Shown: positions 48,791-61,314 of the stretch, piece after piece
Layout: each line of letters opens with the position of its first letter
How positions within the stretch are numbered: the first letter of the stretch is position 1
NCBI GenBank assembly: GCA_016859345.1
Contig: CM029115.1
Span: 15,342,001-15,406,000, forward strand
Direction: 5' to 3'
DNA from: Istiophorus platypterus
Taxonomy: Eukaryota; Chordata; Actinopteri; Istiophoriformes; Istiophoridae
Length of the DNA stretch: 64,000 bases
Notes under the pieces: generated by a model
Database searches by the model: none
Seen by the model: the letters and a program-made list of their open reading frames with translations, nothing else
What the model was told of the DNA's origin: nothing
Made by a program: the position numbers and the translations under genes

Positions 48791-49989
48791 GTCAGCAAGC
48801 ATGCACATGTGCACACACTAACACACAGGCGTACTGGGCCCAGTAACTTATAAATACACGGCTATATGTTCGCACACACAAGTCAAAGCTCTCTGCCCTC
48901 TCTCCCTCTCACACACACAGACACACACACAGACAGGCGGTCTTTGAAGGCCATGGCAGTAGTCACTAATGTGTTGCAGGGTCCCAGTAAGTAGCTGCAA
49001 ACTGTTTTCTTTCATCTTCAGGGGATAGATGAGGAGATGGGAGTATGGGGATGGAAATCATCAGGCAACCAGACTGGCATCACATGAGCAACTCTTATCT
49101 CCTAAAAGCCAGGTTTTCAGGAAACTCCTTTTTCATTTGAAGGGCAGCAAGTTATTAAATTATTTATTGATTGATTTATTTCAGATTATTGAGAGTAATA
49201 TGAACTTTTAATTAAATAAACAACAGAAATAATTTCAAACATGAATTTTATTCTGTCTTGAGACAAGAGACAAGATAAACCTGATTTGCATTGTGTTTCA
49301 ATATTTCTCTCAACAAACTGAATAAACAAATGACTGTGCACAACAAACCAAACAAGTGATGTGAAGAGGTTTCAAACAGGCCTCTAAATAATTCTGAAGG
49401 ATCTTGATTGTTAATGCTATTCTAAATAAGCTCAAGGGAAAAGGAAGACTGATACTTAGCACCCACCTGCACCACTAACTACAAAGTGAAGCCGTAGAAA
49501 TCAGAGCTCAGCTCACTGACATAGCGCATTTACGCTGCTTTAGAGTTCACCTCTACTGGTCCAATGCCAGGAAACCTATAGATGATATCCATGTTTATCC
49601 AATGGGGGAAATTAAATTTCTTGAGCATATGTATATGCTATTAACTAAACTAAGTAGCACCTCATATTAAGTCATTAAAGAACATATCATCCTAGAATGC
49701 TCATCAGTTCTTAGTCCAAACGAGACAACACAAACAGACCGACAGCCGTTGCAGTGTGTTTTTTGGAAGAACATTATCTAATGTTCTTTATTTAGACTAG
49801 AATCTATTAAAATATTCACCTCACACGTGGATGATAAAAAGCATTTTTACACATATGCACAAATATACTCACCCAGTCTTTCTCTCCCTCTTTCTCTTGA
49901 TCTGACCTCTTATCATCAGCTCAGTTTGCTTTTTTCATTTACATTCTAAACACATGATTTTCTCTCGGTCCCTTGCAGTCAAAAAGAGG

Positions 49990-50220
49990 TTGCTGCAGCA
50001 GCATACTCCTAATTATTTTTATTACATCAATATTGGTCACTGCTGGAATCACAGTTGTAATTAAGTGTGATTTGAGGTTCCTTGGGTGTGCATGAATTAA
50101 TAATGAGCTAATCAAAAAGCACTTGGGCTGATTGCCAGGACATTACCACCTAGAAAGAGAGAAGGAATTAAGTGTAGTCTGTGACTGGTTCATGAGGCAC
50201 ATCTGCATCTATGAGAGCAT
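49990..50220. promoter_or_regulatory. Candidate conserved noncoding element rich in homeodomain sites
   Basis: The block contains CTAATTATTTTTATTACATC, TTGTAATTAAGTG, ATGAATTAATAATGAGCTAA and GGAATTAAGTG, with no microsatellite and little low-complexity sequence. Such TAAT-core clusters are typical of vertebrate developmental enhancers. Confidence 0.35.
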
Positions 50221-53200
50221 CAGTGGTTTACTGCTTTTATTGAAATCCTACAATTAACACATTTTTGAAAATAAATATGATAAGTGTCTCATGGCCCCAA
50301 ACAGCTCTTGAAGACAGTTTCAAGTCCACTATTTATTAGCAACATGCAGCAAGATGGGAATTGTTTTGCTGGGAGTTTTATTTGGACACACATACATAAA
50401 TCGAAGTGTCATTTGTAAAGGTACCAGAGTATTTCTCTGGGGAAATTTGGCAGGAGAGCTCTAAAGAAAGTTTATAGTGGACCATCTCTCTCAAAACACA
50501 ATTTTTTTTTTCTCAATATGCAAACCCGTTGAAACACATGATCAACATTCTCCTATCATCTTACACGTAAGGGTGAGAATACGTCAATGCCATCCAAACA
50601 GGCTAAGATCGATTTGCAGTGTGCAGCAATAACACAAGTAATACTTCTTGAGTACCGCATCTGATCTGAACACGTAACATGGTTGTACGGTAATTTTTGT
50701 TTGGTTGCTCTTTAGATGTAATCATTTTAATAATTTGTTCCCCTGAATTGATACAATACACCCTCAAAACACTCAATTTGTGTGCACAAGTCACTCAATA
50801 GAAACAAACAGTACATAGACTTGCAAGACACATGAGGAGGAGAGATCAAGTGAGCAAGCCAGTCCAGCCTCAGAGTGCAACCACTGTGGAGACATACAGA
50901 AATGTTCTGCACATATAGAAAAGTCTGCTAAATTGTTCACAAAGCAATTTACTGTATCTGTCATTTACTGTAAATTCACCGTTAATTGAAATAGTTGTGT
51001 TACATGCTCAAGTTACGATACTGCTATGGTGTCAACATTTATGTTCGCTGACAAAATGCTGCAAGGAAGAAAAAGAGCAGACTTAGATGCAGCCTTTCGA
51101 TAAGAAGTGACCCCATCATGAGTCATGAAGCAAAGCAAATGTTTGTGGACCAATTGACATTTCACACAAAGAAACCAAACAGACAGCAGTTCCTTGAGAA
51201 AATAGAACATTTTAGATAATATTAAATAACATTCTGCAGAAATACTGTTTTTATACACTCGTATATATATTCTTGATAACATTACCATATCAGAGTATCA
51301 TAAACAAGCTTTTATTTGAGCTCCTTAACTGAATGTGTCTGAGATCTGTGGTTCAGTAATAAAATTTTTCATTGCTTGGATGCTGCAAAGAAGTGGGACC
51401 TCCCCCTGACCCATGGTAAGGTAGCATATTCTGTTAGGCAGTAGAGGCAGATAGTGGGCGTCTAAGCCTTTTCTTGCATGACAGAGCTGGATATGTCATA
51501 GGGCTGTGGTATAACAGAGAATGTTTTTTGGCCGGAACACTGCAGAGATTTCAAAGTCTTCCACTACCATTGGGATCCTTATTTTAGATTCAAATTTATA
51601 CTTTGGTGAGAGGAACCACAATTAACAAGATTAATTTGGGGATGTTACCAGTCCAGGAACTGTTAAAATAAATCCTAAGAAGGACCTTCTGCTTCAGTTT
51701 CTCTGTTCTCCGATGCCCTGAAGCCTCCTATGTCTCCACTTCTGAATTTGGCCCACTCTTGGCTTATGGGACTTCAAATTACCGAATGTGCTGCTGTCCT
51801 AGAAAATTAGCTTTTAAACAGAAAAAAAACTTTTTTTTTTTTTTATGAGCATTTTGGAACTTGTATTAATGATAAGAAATGCAGTCTGTAAATAATAGCT
51901 TTCAACAGAACCAATTTTCTGTTCAGCATGTGACACAAGGGAAGCATATTCACAGGCATGCCAGCTTCTAGCCCCAGACTCGCTGGGAAATTGTTGCTTT
52001 CTGCACCACTTGTCTTTTGAGTCTCTCAGTGACTGTGCTCTTGACTTCTAATCTGCCGCTGTAAATGAGTAAATTATTAAAGTCATGTTCATGCTTCTAT
52101 ACATGTATCTGCCCTTTTTAAACCTAAATTAACAAGGAGAAGTCAGTATTCACCCCAACTTTTAATTACTGTCTAGTAGAAAGCACCGTCTGCAGGGCCA
52201 TTAAGAAACCCTGTGACCCGGAGTGCATTCAACAGGATAACTTCTCAAATTTTCACTTATCCACACAAAGTTTTCCAGAGAAAATAAAAAAAACTTGCCT
52301 TGGCCACCTTAAATTCACATAGTGGTGTAAATGGTGTGTGATGATGGAGTGCTTGAGATTTGATTATGTTTAAAATTCCCTTGATGATGGAAAACAATTA
52401 AGTAAATTTCTCATTACCACAATTAAAGATGGTATATTTCCCATCAAATAATACTCGATGCAGAGTAGGCCGCCCAAAACATTTTCTGGCAAAGACAAAT
52501 ATTTAAAGACAAACTCTCAAAACCAAAATTTTGGTGTTTGCCTAGTAGTTGGCAGATCGTCCAGAGAAGAAATAAAGGCTGGGAGGTGTACTGACTCTGT
52601 AAGGCAGGCATATGACTGTGTTTTCAGATGAGATATACGATGAGTCATTGATGTATAGGGGGAGAAGGTACAGTTTTTATCCATCTAGCTTGATGTTGTG
52701 TTACTGCCATGCCAGTGTGTCCTCTCTCAAACTCTCTGTGCAAATCCCACCCCCACCCTCCCTCTGTGTCAACGCACTAACCAAAACCCACTTGCCTACA
52801 AGTTCTCCTGCAACATGGAGGGAGACTCAGTGCCGATCCATACTGCTGAAGATAATTGTATGCCTGCATGCAAAGTGTTTTGGGAATATCGGTAAAACAT
52901 AGCGCCTACGTTTAATTTGGTTTTATTTACATGTTTTGCAGCTATATATTTTCAAACAGGGAAGGAAATCCTGTCTTTATGTTTTATTTTGATCATAGTC
53001 TGTTTTGATAAAAGTGCTTGTGGCATCTTACATGTGGCTTTGACTTACAACTGACCAATTAGTTCACTTTATCGAAAATATGTTCTGTATTGGTGTTCAG
53101 CCTAAAAGTACAAAGATATATTTTTTGCCCCTCTCGCCCAGCTCTAGAAGAAATCTTTTTTCTGGTGTTCTCCCTGGCCCTGTTTGCCTCCTGTCCCTTC

Positions 53201-54626
53201 TGAGCTGTGATCAAGGAAGGGTTACTTTTGCTTTACCATTTTTGTTAGTTTAAAAAAAAAAAGAAAAAGATGTTAAATGGCAGTCTGCGTCTTGTTTTCC
53301 TGCTTCTCCCCATTGCATGGTAGTTCACTGAATATTTTAGTGCAATATCACCTAACTATGGTTTCTCACCAAAACGCATTGTGTATATACTTTGGGCCTG
53401 ATAAACTGGTTGAGTGCATTTTCTTCTCATAAAACATTGGCAAAGCCATTTTTTGAATATTTTAAATCATGTTTTAAAAATGTCTCTATCCATGTTCTGC
53501 TAGCTTCTAGTCATATTCTTCTTAGGCTTTAATGCCGCATTACTGTGTGTCTTTGTACATTAGTGCCAACAGCTGTCAATCGGCTGATTACTGTGTACCA
53601 ACGGCAGGAATGTGTATTGTTATCCCCTCATGCATTTATGTGCATCACTATGTGAGTTCATGCTATTGACAAAACCGACTCTTGGAAACATTCCACCAAA
53701 GTGCTAATATTTGGCAAAAATTCCAGAGGGGGAACCTTCCAAAGGGCAGTCGTATTTTGATGTATAAAGCCCATTTTTACCCATCTGAATTCCTGCTAGG
53801 GGATCTTCATCAACATGTAGACACTAGATGAGAAAACAACAAAATGCACAGGGCAAGCATACACAAATCCGCTTGCATTGACACTAACAATTGCAATGCA
53901 TGTCTACACAAATCAGCTTTTATGTCTATGATGTGCCAAACTGTCTCACAAGTGTCCATTCAAAGAATGCTACTTACTCTCTGATTAGTATAGAAACCTT
54001 GCTTTACCGCAGAGTCGCTTTATGTGTTCATAAAGCTGGTTTTGTTGATTGCTTGCAATTATCTACCTTTTCCATCACAATATGCCTTCTTGGACACTTT
54101 GTTTCTCATGCTGTTAGCTTGTCAGAGTCCTGTCTCTATGTCCTTGCTTTATTAATTTCTTTTTTTTAAATATTTGTCAGAATAACTTTTTTTTTTTATT
54201 TGTGTAGAGTATTCGCTTTTTTTTATATATACAATATCTGCTTTCAAAGCAGTCTGACCCATTGACCTGCTATCATTGAGTTTGCAGAGTTTTAATGGCA
54301 TTCATGTTTAATTATCACTAAAGAAACAAGATGCACTGTACGATGTCACGGCATGATAAAGACGAGGAGTCCTACTTCCAATCAAGAAATGAACATTGCA
54401 TTGATTTTCTCCAAGCTTAGGTCTGTAATGTTTGTATCTTTAGACCATTACGCAGATTGTAGTTATGTAAACAAATAAAACTACAAACAACATAATTTTA
54501 TACGATAAATGCATAATACAGTCTTTATTGCCTATGAGGTCACATGCTGACTGGGATTTTCAATTTAATTTATTGTAGACACTGCTTTTTGTTTTTACTG
54601 CTAAATCCTACAATGTGAGTCAGTCT

Positions 54627-54628
<2 letters not shown>

Positions 54629-54672
<44 letters not shown>
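54629..54672. repeat. (GT)22 microsatellite
   Basis: Forty-four uninterrupted bases of GT. Confidence 0.95.
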
Positions 54673-54675
<3 letters not shown>

Positions 54676-54978
54676 AGAGGAAACAATTCAATTTTATGAC
54701 TCTGATACATTCTCTCCTTGTCTGTTTATCTGTCTATCCGTCCATCTGTCTTTCTGGATAAATTTCTTGATTCACTTTTGTTCCCACGGTGATGTTGCAC
54801 CCAGTGCACAGCACACAGCGCGGGTCACACAGAGCCATCTAGGGAATGAGATTGTCAGTAGTCATCACCAAACAACCTGCCAAACGACTAAAATCAAAAG
54901 TGATCTGAAAGGATTGATATTGTGGACAGTGTGTCTTGCAATAGACAGTTAGTGGATAGACACAAATGAATGTGCCAA

Positions 54979-55030
54979 TGCACACACATGCACACACGCA
55001 CACGCACACACAACCGCACACACAGACACG
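54979..55030. repeat. Interrupted (CA)n microsatellite
   Basis: CA units with ATG, CG and ACCG interruptions. Confidence 0.85.
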
Positions 55031-55139
55031 TGCAAACTCAGAACAGAAACACATGATCTCTCATTCTCATTTTCTCTATCTCAAAATAACACACAAATAA
55101 ATCCTCCTACAAACAGTCACATCTAGGTGTACCACCTGT

Positions 55140-55330
55140 GCCCCTCCTTTCCCCCGCCGCTCCTCTCTAATCCACTTGAATGTTGCTGGATATTAGATTA
55201 GAAAGTTATAGATGTGATTATTCGTCCCTGGGCACAGCCATCTATTCGCTGATTAAAACATGAACTGGGGGCCATTATGTAACTGCTTAAAGAGATTAAA
55301 CCTAGTCACCCCAGTGGGGCCCACTCTCTG
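55140..55330. promoter_or_regulatory. Candidate conserved noncoding element
   Basis: TCTAATCCACTTGAATG, GATATTAGATTAGAAAG, GTGATTATTCG, CGCTGATTAAAACATGAA and GAGATTAAACC give a run of TAATC/GATTA (Bicoid/OTX/PITX-like) cores, including an inverted TCTAAT/ATTAGA pair. It ends in a GC-rich CCCCAGTGGGG palindrome. The lack of low-complexity sequence favours constraint, which is untested. Confidence 0.35.
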
Positions 55331-55784
55331 TTGTAACATGCCATAGAGGTAGCGCAGACGAAGGCACAGATGACAGCATGTTATTTATACCTCTACAGGT
55401 AGCAAGATAGAAGAACAGAAGTGTGACAAAAGAGTAATGCCATGAGAAGTGAGCCTGGTAATGTGAGTTTGTCGCAAGTTTAACTTTCCAGGGAATTGAG
55501 TGTCTCTTTCAATATCTTCAATTAGTGAGCTGGAAGCCAGAATGTGACTAGCTCCTGTTTCAAAAAAAGTATTCATACAAAATGACCACCCCCTCCTGCA
55601 CATGTGTAACTTTGATATCTGGTTTGTTTTTTTTCTGGATATATAGAACAGGTGTCAAACGTTAGAATAACTACAGTAAAATCCCCATAAAATGGAGAAA
55701 CAGACGAACACCATGTTCCACCAAAGCAAAACTTGACTGGGTAGATGATTAAAGTCAGTAAAGATGTTGTTGAATTAAACTACC

Positions 55785-56115
55785 TCCAAGATGCATGGTG
55801 AAGGAAAAAGTCCAAAAATGTCAAAACTCCAGCAACACTTGTATAGAACAAATTTAGCTTTAGACCAATGCATTTGGTCTTTTGGCCATCATCAGGTTCA
55901 TTGCTGAATATGCTATAGACAACATTTAAATCGAGCATTTATGAGACAGCTGGAAAAAAACAAAACAAAAACAAGAAATCATATGCATCCACATACATAT
56001 CAGCCAATGGGGTTCCTACAAAGATGACCTGGGCGTGTGGTCTTTTGGCGTCTGACCAATTGTTGGGGAAGTAAGGGAGTGTCCAGTAGAGGAGATGGGT
56101 GACACCGTATTTGGT
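55785..56115 (-). mobile_element. Penelope-like/hammerhead-type dispersed repeat, decayed
   Basis: On the minus strand the sequence runs CCCCATTGGCTGATATG, then GAACCTGATGATGGCC, AAAAGACCAAATGCATTGG and ACAAGTGTTGCTGGAGTTTT. This order resembles repeat ends in fish in which CTGATGA, a GGCC..GGCC stem and GAAAC form the core of a hammerhead ribozyme, as described for Penelope-like retroelements. Here the GAAA box is reduced to AAA and one stem base is changed, so any ribozyme would be dead. Family assignment is tentative. Confidence 0.4.
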
Positions 56116-57292
56116 CCATAGGCTGGAGATGTACAGCTAAGGGATGGTACTTGAGTTGGTACAGAACAGGCCTTGACACAAAATGTGCTTCTACTGTAAA
56201 AACACCACTTTTTTCTACATCGAAAGAGTAAAAAGATACATCATTAAAAGTGCATCATGTAAATACATGAATACATCCAAACCACTGCAAAGCCACACAA
56301 ATTAAAGTTATTCAGAAAGAACTATAAAAACTTATAAACTGAGATGTCCTCATTCATGCCCACTGAAAATAGAGATGAAATATGATGTTGCTTTTCACTT
56401 GCAACAGGACTAGTTTTAGCAAGTCTCTTAACAGAGCTCCTATGCTCAGTGATACACTCTATAAAGGAACAGGATGATACTTCAGCCTAACAGTGATGTT
56501 GTGTTGCTGGAATTTTGAACTCTTCTGAAGTATGAAAGTCAACCGTAAATGTTATCACTTCACGGAAACATTAATAAACCACATAATGGTTGCTGGCCGC
56601 TCACTGTAAGCCCTCTGCAGCTTCAGCTGTAGCTGTGGCTAGAAGCAGAGCGTTGGATTTTATTTTTCCTCAAAAAGCATAATCAAACGAGCGGTTCCCC
56701 CCTCCTGTGAAGCAATTAATTTCACGTCTATATTAACAACCAAGCAAAAAAAATCTGATCATATGGTAAAGCTATGGGAAAGATCAGATATCAGCTTTGC
56801 TATTGTAAAATAGATTCAATATGTAGTAATTAGTATAAAGACGACTGCTATATATTATAGAAAAGCATTTTTTCATCCATATTGTCAGGAGTTAGATGGA
56901 TGAATTTATAATGCTTGTTTTTGTTAGTTAAGCAGATATCATAGTTAAGTGCTGCATGAAGTGACATGGTTTAGCTGTTGTCGGTCAACAACTTCAATGC
57001 ACACTTTAACTGCTCCTAAAACTCCAGCCGTTTTCCCCTGCTTTCAATATTTGTGCTATGCGAAGGCTAAATGTGCTCGACAGTTGTAGAGTATATGAGG
57101 CTGGAGTTAATACTAATGCTGATACTGAATAGAGATGTTCAAGTTGGTCCTTCAGCTGTGCAATAACCCGACAAACATACAGACCACTTCGAGCTGGCCA
57201 TGACCTTATCATCTAATGGATGTTTTAAGATTCTGCAATCATTTTAAAGCAAATAAGTGCTTGAATCAATGCACTGTGCCTTTAAAATTTTT
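56116..57292. other. Noncoding stretch
   Basis: Unique AT-rich sequence, no gene or clear repeat seen. Confidence 0.5.
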
Positions 57293-57744
57293 TTTAAAGG
57301 AATAGTTTGACAATTTGGGAAATATACTTAATTGCTTTTTTGCCAAGAGTTAGACGGGAAGAGAAGATTGAAGTAGATTAAGCTAGAGTCAGCAGCTGGC
57401 TTACTTCGCATTGCATAGAGACTCAAAATAGAGGGAAACGGCCAGCCTGGCTTTGTCCAAAGGTAAGAGTCTGCCTTCCTGCACATCTTAAGTTCACACA
57501 ATGGACATGTTATGTCCAGTTTGTTTTGTTGGTACAGATTTGTAAACAACAAAAAGTTATGTTTTTTTACGGGGACTGCCCTGTAGTCTCCACTGGTTGA
57601 CTGGCAGCCTCATAATGACAACAAGACTCCAGGGAGTCACTGCACCCAGCCAGATAAGAGAATGGTATTGATCTGCTCATATAACTCTGAGAAGGAAAGT
57701 GATTAGGTTCGGTCCCCCAAAATATGAAACTACTACTATTAAAA
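57293..57744 (+). mobile_element. Palindromic-ended non-autonomous fish repeat, copy 2
   Basis: It begins TTTTAAAGGAATAGTTTGAC, AATTTGGGAAATATACTT, GCCAAGAGTTAGACGGGAAG and contains CCAGCCTGGCTTTGTCCAAA. It ends with inverted landmarks (GGTATTGATCTGCTCATATA, CCCAAAATATGAAAC). It is the same family and orientation as 40,213-40,830 but shorter and independently diverged, with an internal deletion. Noncoding; ORFs over it are shadows. Confidence 0.7.
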
Positions 57745-58629
57745 TCAGTGTCTGTACTGGAAATAACTGTATGACATAAATAATTAGGTTTGACTCTGAC
57801 ATTAACATAATACACTAAAAACTGTGTATTATTGATATAAAGTAGTCTACATATATATATATTTTTTTCTTTTTTTCCTTTTACCCTCTGCATTATGAAG
57901 GCTGTGATTTACTCAAACGTCTTCTTCTATGCCATCTTCTCTCTCCCCCTCTCATTATCGCTGTCTTTGATGCTATGGGTTACAGGCAAAGGCAACCAAT
58001 GGGAAAATATGTTCAACTTTCTACATACTATATATCTATCTCCGTAATGATGATAAACATGAATAAAAGGATGTTGGGTTGTCTTTGATGATCCTCACAT
58101 TCAAAGAAAAGGGGAGATGGAGACAATGTGACAAAGTCCTCTGGGAGCTTAGTTAAAAGTAGATCTGGTGGGCTCTGGGGCAGACAGGGTGACACACACA
58201 CACAGACACACACAAACACAAACACACCACAATTCGAATCTTTCAGCTTCAGTGGAGAAGTTATTCAGTATGCACAACTCCCATTCACAGTAGTGGGAAT
58301 AAAAAAAATCCATCCTGTGAAAACTGACGAGGATGAACCAGGTTCACATTCAACATTTAAAATAACTGCCATAGTGACCTGTCTGCTTTTCCAAGAATAT
58401 GAAGCTGTATCCAGAATGTGCAGTGGGCCTGACCTTCAGAAAGCCTGTTAAAAAAAAAAAAACAGTTCAAATCACATTTGAACTTAGAAACAGGGTGAAG
58501 GAGGTGCATTAGACACTACTCAGTGTGTCTTTTACTTCCATCTCAGAAAATACATACAATATTTGTCCTTTTCCCTATTCCACTGTTAAGTAACAATCAT
58601 CCATGCTAGCAGCACAGTGAATATGTACT
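57745..58629. other. Noncoding stretch with a CA tract
   Basis: Contains a TA patch near 57,851-57,862 and CA units at 58,192-58,228. No gene seen; the 107-codon plus frame at 58,128-58,451 is partly the CA tract. Confidence 0.5.
58192..58228. repeat. Interrupted (CA)n microsatellite
   Basis: CA units with AGACAC and AAACAC interruptions. Confidence 0.85.
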
Positions 58630-58844
58630 TGTGGTGATTATGCATTTATGCTTTGAGCTAAACGCTTCTGTCAAGATGCTAATTTGCTCAATTGACAATG
58701 TTAACATGCTGATTTTTGCAGGCATGATGTTTGCCATTGTCATCGCTTAGGGTAGCTTGTTAGCATAGTAATGTTTGTAAATTAGCACCAAAGTACAGCT
58801 GAGATTACTGGAAATATCATTATATCATTTTATATATAATTATC

Positions 58845-58887
<43 letters not shown>

Positions 58888-59125
58888 TTATATGTTATTG
58901 CGGATAGTTTAACAGAAACCAAAGGAGCGGAAATGTTACATTTTAATTTGGTGATGGCACAAGATTAAAGGTTAAGGGATCATCGGAGTCAGTAGGGTTC
59001 ATCATCATGAGATCATAAATGTCTGTAGAAAATTTCATGGCAGTGAGTCATTGGTTAATGAGATATTTCACTCAAGACAGAAGTGGTAGACTGACTGACA
59101 TTCTGACATTGCCAGTGTCCCCTTT
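58630..59125 (+). mobile_element. Dispersed teleost repeat, split by (TA)n
   Basis: The 5' part has GATGCTAATTTGCTCAATTG, ACAATGTTAACATGCTGATT, TTAGCATAGTAATGTTTGTA and AAATTAGCACCAAAGTACAG. The 3' part has AAGGGATCATCGGAGTCAGT, ATAAATGTCTGTAGAAAATT, TTCATGGCAGTGAGTCATTG and GAGATATTTCACTC. These landmarks, in this order, define a very abundant noncoding repeat of fish genomes. A TA tract replaces or interrupts its middle. Confidence 0.65.
58851..58885. repeat. (TA)17 microsatellite
   Basis: Thirty-five bases of alternating TA inside the dispersed repeat. Confidence 0.9.
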
Positions 59126-60309
59126 TTCTCTGGGTAATCTCCTGAACAAACCTTTTTTCCTAGAGACTATATCTTAAACAAGATCTGGTAGAAAAAATTT
59201 AAACGGAAACTCCTCAGAAATTAGAGGCAAATGTTACTACGTTTAAGTTAAACATATGCACGTTTAAGTGTGCATATGGTTTGAGTGCAGCTTGTAGGGG
59301 CCTTCGCAGTATATTTATTACAGTTACTGATTTAAACAATTTTGTAATAAACTACTTAAATATCAATGTGTATAAAGTAGATATTTGTTCTACTGCCACA
59401 TGGAACTGTGAAAATCCCATTGCCATTGACTGTTGCTAGTGTAAGTGCTGATCCATATCCAAGTGTGCCATATGTTTCTTGTGTTACTTATTGCTTTCCC
59501 ATTCCCAATAAAGTGGCAGAATAAAAAGGCTTTTACAGGTCCCTGCGGGTAGCAGCTACTTCCAGCGGTAGTCACTGAGCTGTGGGGCTGCTGTGGTGAC
59601 AAATGGCACCAAGCACATATTTTACTATTGCCATTTACAATGCATGATCCTGGCTGTGAAGCTCGAATGACTGTGCGGCAGCACTGTAGAGAGTTACGTT
59701 AGCTTGAAGAGCTTGTGCATCTGTCTGTTGCAAACACACATACGAATACGAAGTCAGCACGTTTTGAGTTCATTCATCGCTCAACTTATCTTTTTCACGA
59801 GCAGTCGGACATTTCAAGGTGGCACTGACTGTATGTGGGAAAGTAAAAAAAAAAAAAGATGTATATCATATCTGATTGTACTTCTGTGAAACTGATGTGT
59901 ACAAGCCAAGATTTAGATGTATTGCCACATGAGTGTGTTGACATAAATATGTGGAAACGTGGAATCATGGCAGTAAAACAAACCTGTGGTCCCCGGGTTC
60001 CAAGAGGCTATATGGCCACAACATGATTTTTCACACATTATGATTGTGTTATGTAACAGTCTCTATTACTTTGTTGTGGTGGCAATGACAGAAATCTCCT
60101 TGTAAAATGAACGGTCCTTCATAATTCCCATTGTGCTAAATATACAATAGTGGGGTGAGTGACCACCCTGTAATCCCTTTACAAAGGCGACTGCACATTG
60201 TGCCCAAGATGAACAAAATCAGTTATAAAGTGTTTTCATATTGTTCCCGTAATTCGTTTAATTTACCCAAAGCCTACACCCGTTTGGTTTTGCCTAAGTG
60301 TACCGTGCA
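59126..60309. other. Noncoding stretch before the CpG island
   Basis: No gene or known repeat seen. A 150-codon plus frame from 60,155 runs into the CpG island and reflects low stop density in GC-rich DNA. Confidence 0.5.
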
Positions 60310-60391
60310 TGCAGTGATGGGCCTCGCTGGGGGAGACGAGGCGGGCTACAGCGTTCACGCCACATCCTTTTTGCAGGTTGAGCGGACGCGG

Positions 60392-60406
60392 CCGTCAGGG
60401 GGCAGG
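60392..60406 (+). promoter_or_regulatory. Candidate CTCF-binding site
   Basis: CCGTCAGGGGGCAGG closely matches the core CTCF consensus (CCNNNAGGGGGC plus flanking G). It lies at the upstream edge of the CpG island, about 0.9 kb before the coding start, a common place for promoter-proximal CTCF. The motif is visible; occupancy is inference. Confidence 0.4.
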
Positions 60407-60839
60407 CATCAGTCGGGGGAGCCCACGGAGAAAGTCGGCTCCCCGGTCTGCTCCGCGCCGGCAGCAATTAGGAGCGCACAGGCTCATACAAGCGCAAGCA
60501 GAAGGCATGGGTGCAGTGGATACGAAGAAAAAAAAAAAATAAACGCACAAACCAGGCAGATACAGCACAATTCACAAACAAGTCGTAGAAATGCACCTAG
60601 GAATTAAAAGAAATCAAAGAAAGTCAAAGTAGGAGACCCCTCTCTGACTCTTGGGTCTACTAGGAAAGTGGGATGAGGGTATTTTAAGCCTTGGATAAGA
60701 TGTAAGGAGTGAGAATGCTCTTCATCCTAAACGTGTCAAGCTGCAACGATATCCCAACGCAGACGTGCCATTAAGCTGCATTCAGGTGTATTTTTCTTTT
60801 TTTGAGTGAGATTTTACTTTCATCCCGGGTTGTTGGTTT

Positions 60840-61314
60840 TTTTTTTTTTTGTGTGTGTGTCATCAAAGGGCGAAAGAGGGGGAAGAGAAAAGAGGGAGGC
60901 AGGGTAAAGGAGAGAGGGGGAAAGAGGGAGTCTGGTGTGGGTAGCCAGAGGGCGGTGGCATTTCTCTCTCTCCGCGTAAACGGAGCGACTGGAGAAGGCG
61001 AGAGCGCACGGAGAGACGAGCGGAGCTCAGTGGCAAAGGCAGCAGCGCCGCCGACACGAGTCGAGGGACCCCGCGGTCGCTTCCGCCACCAACTCTCTCC
61101 TCGCTGCCCAACCTGCGCCTCCTGGCACGGACCCGCGCATCGTGACTAGAGGCTACACGCCGAACCCACCTCCTTGGTTTTCGGACTCGTTTGATTAACC
61201 GGCAGATCCCGCGGCGGAGGGGGGAGCTGGGGGGGGGGAAGGGTTTCTCGGTATACCCGACGCCCGTGGACCGAGGAGTTTTGTGTCTTTTATGTGTTTT
61301 ACGCGTCGCTTGCA
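60840..61314 (+). promoter_or_regulatory. Probable core promoter and 5' untranslated leader of the 61,315 gene
   Basis: This stretch runs from a T-tract and GT run into GA-rich and then CpG-dense sequence and ends at the start codon. The 60 bases at 61,021-61,080 alone hold nine CpGs. There is no TATA box at a convincing position, which fits a CpG-island promoter with dispersed initiation. The exact transcription start cannot be read from sequence. A short upstream ORF overlaps the main start codon (see 61,292). Confidence 0.6.

Larger units (their letters stand above)
45241..55784. other. Noncoding stretch with candidate enhancers and microsatellites
   Basis: No supported gene. It holds T and A runs, CA tracts near 48,909-48,940 and 54,975-55,030, a (GT)22 tract at 54,629, and three low-repeat blocks with clustered homeodomain-like sites (48,650-48,790; 49,990-50,220; 55,140-55,330). 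ORFs of 60-134 codons show no family resemblance. Confidence 0.5.

Noticed and set aside
60155..60607. 150-codon plus-strand ORF
   Set aside because: It begins in unique AT-rich DNA, crosses into GC-rich sequence and ends in a Lys/Asn-rich tail. No family resemblance, and low stop density is expected in a CpG island.
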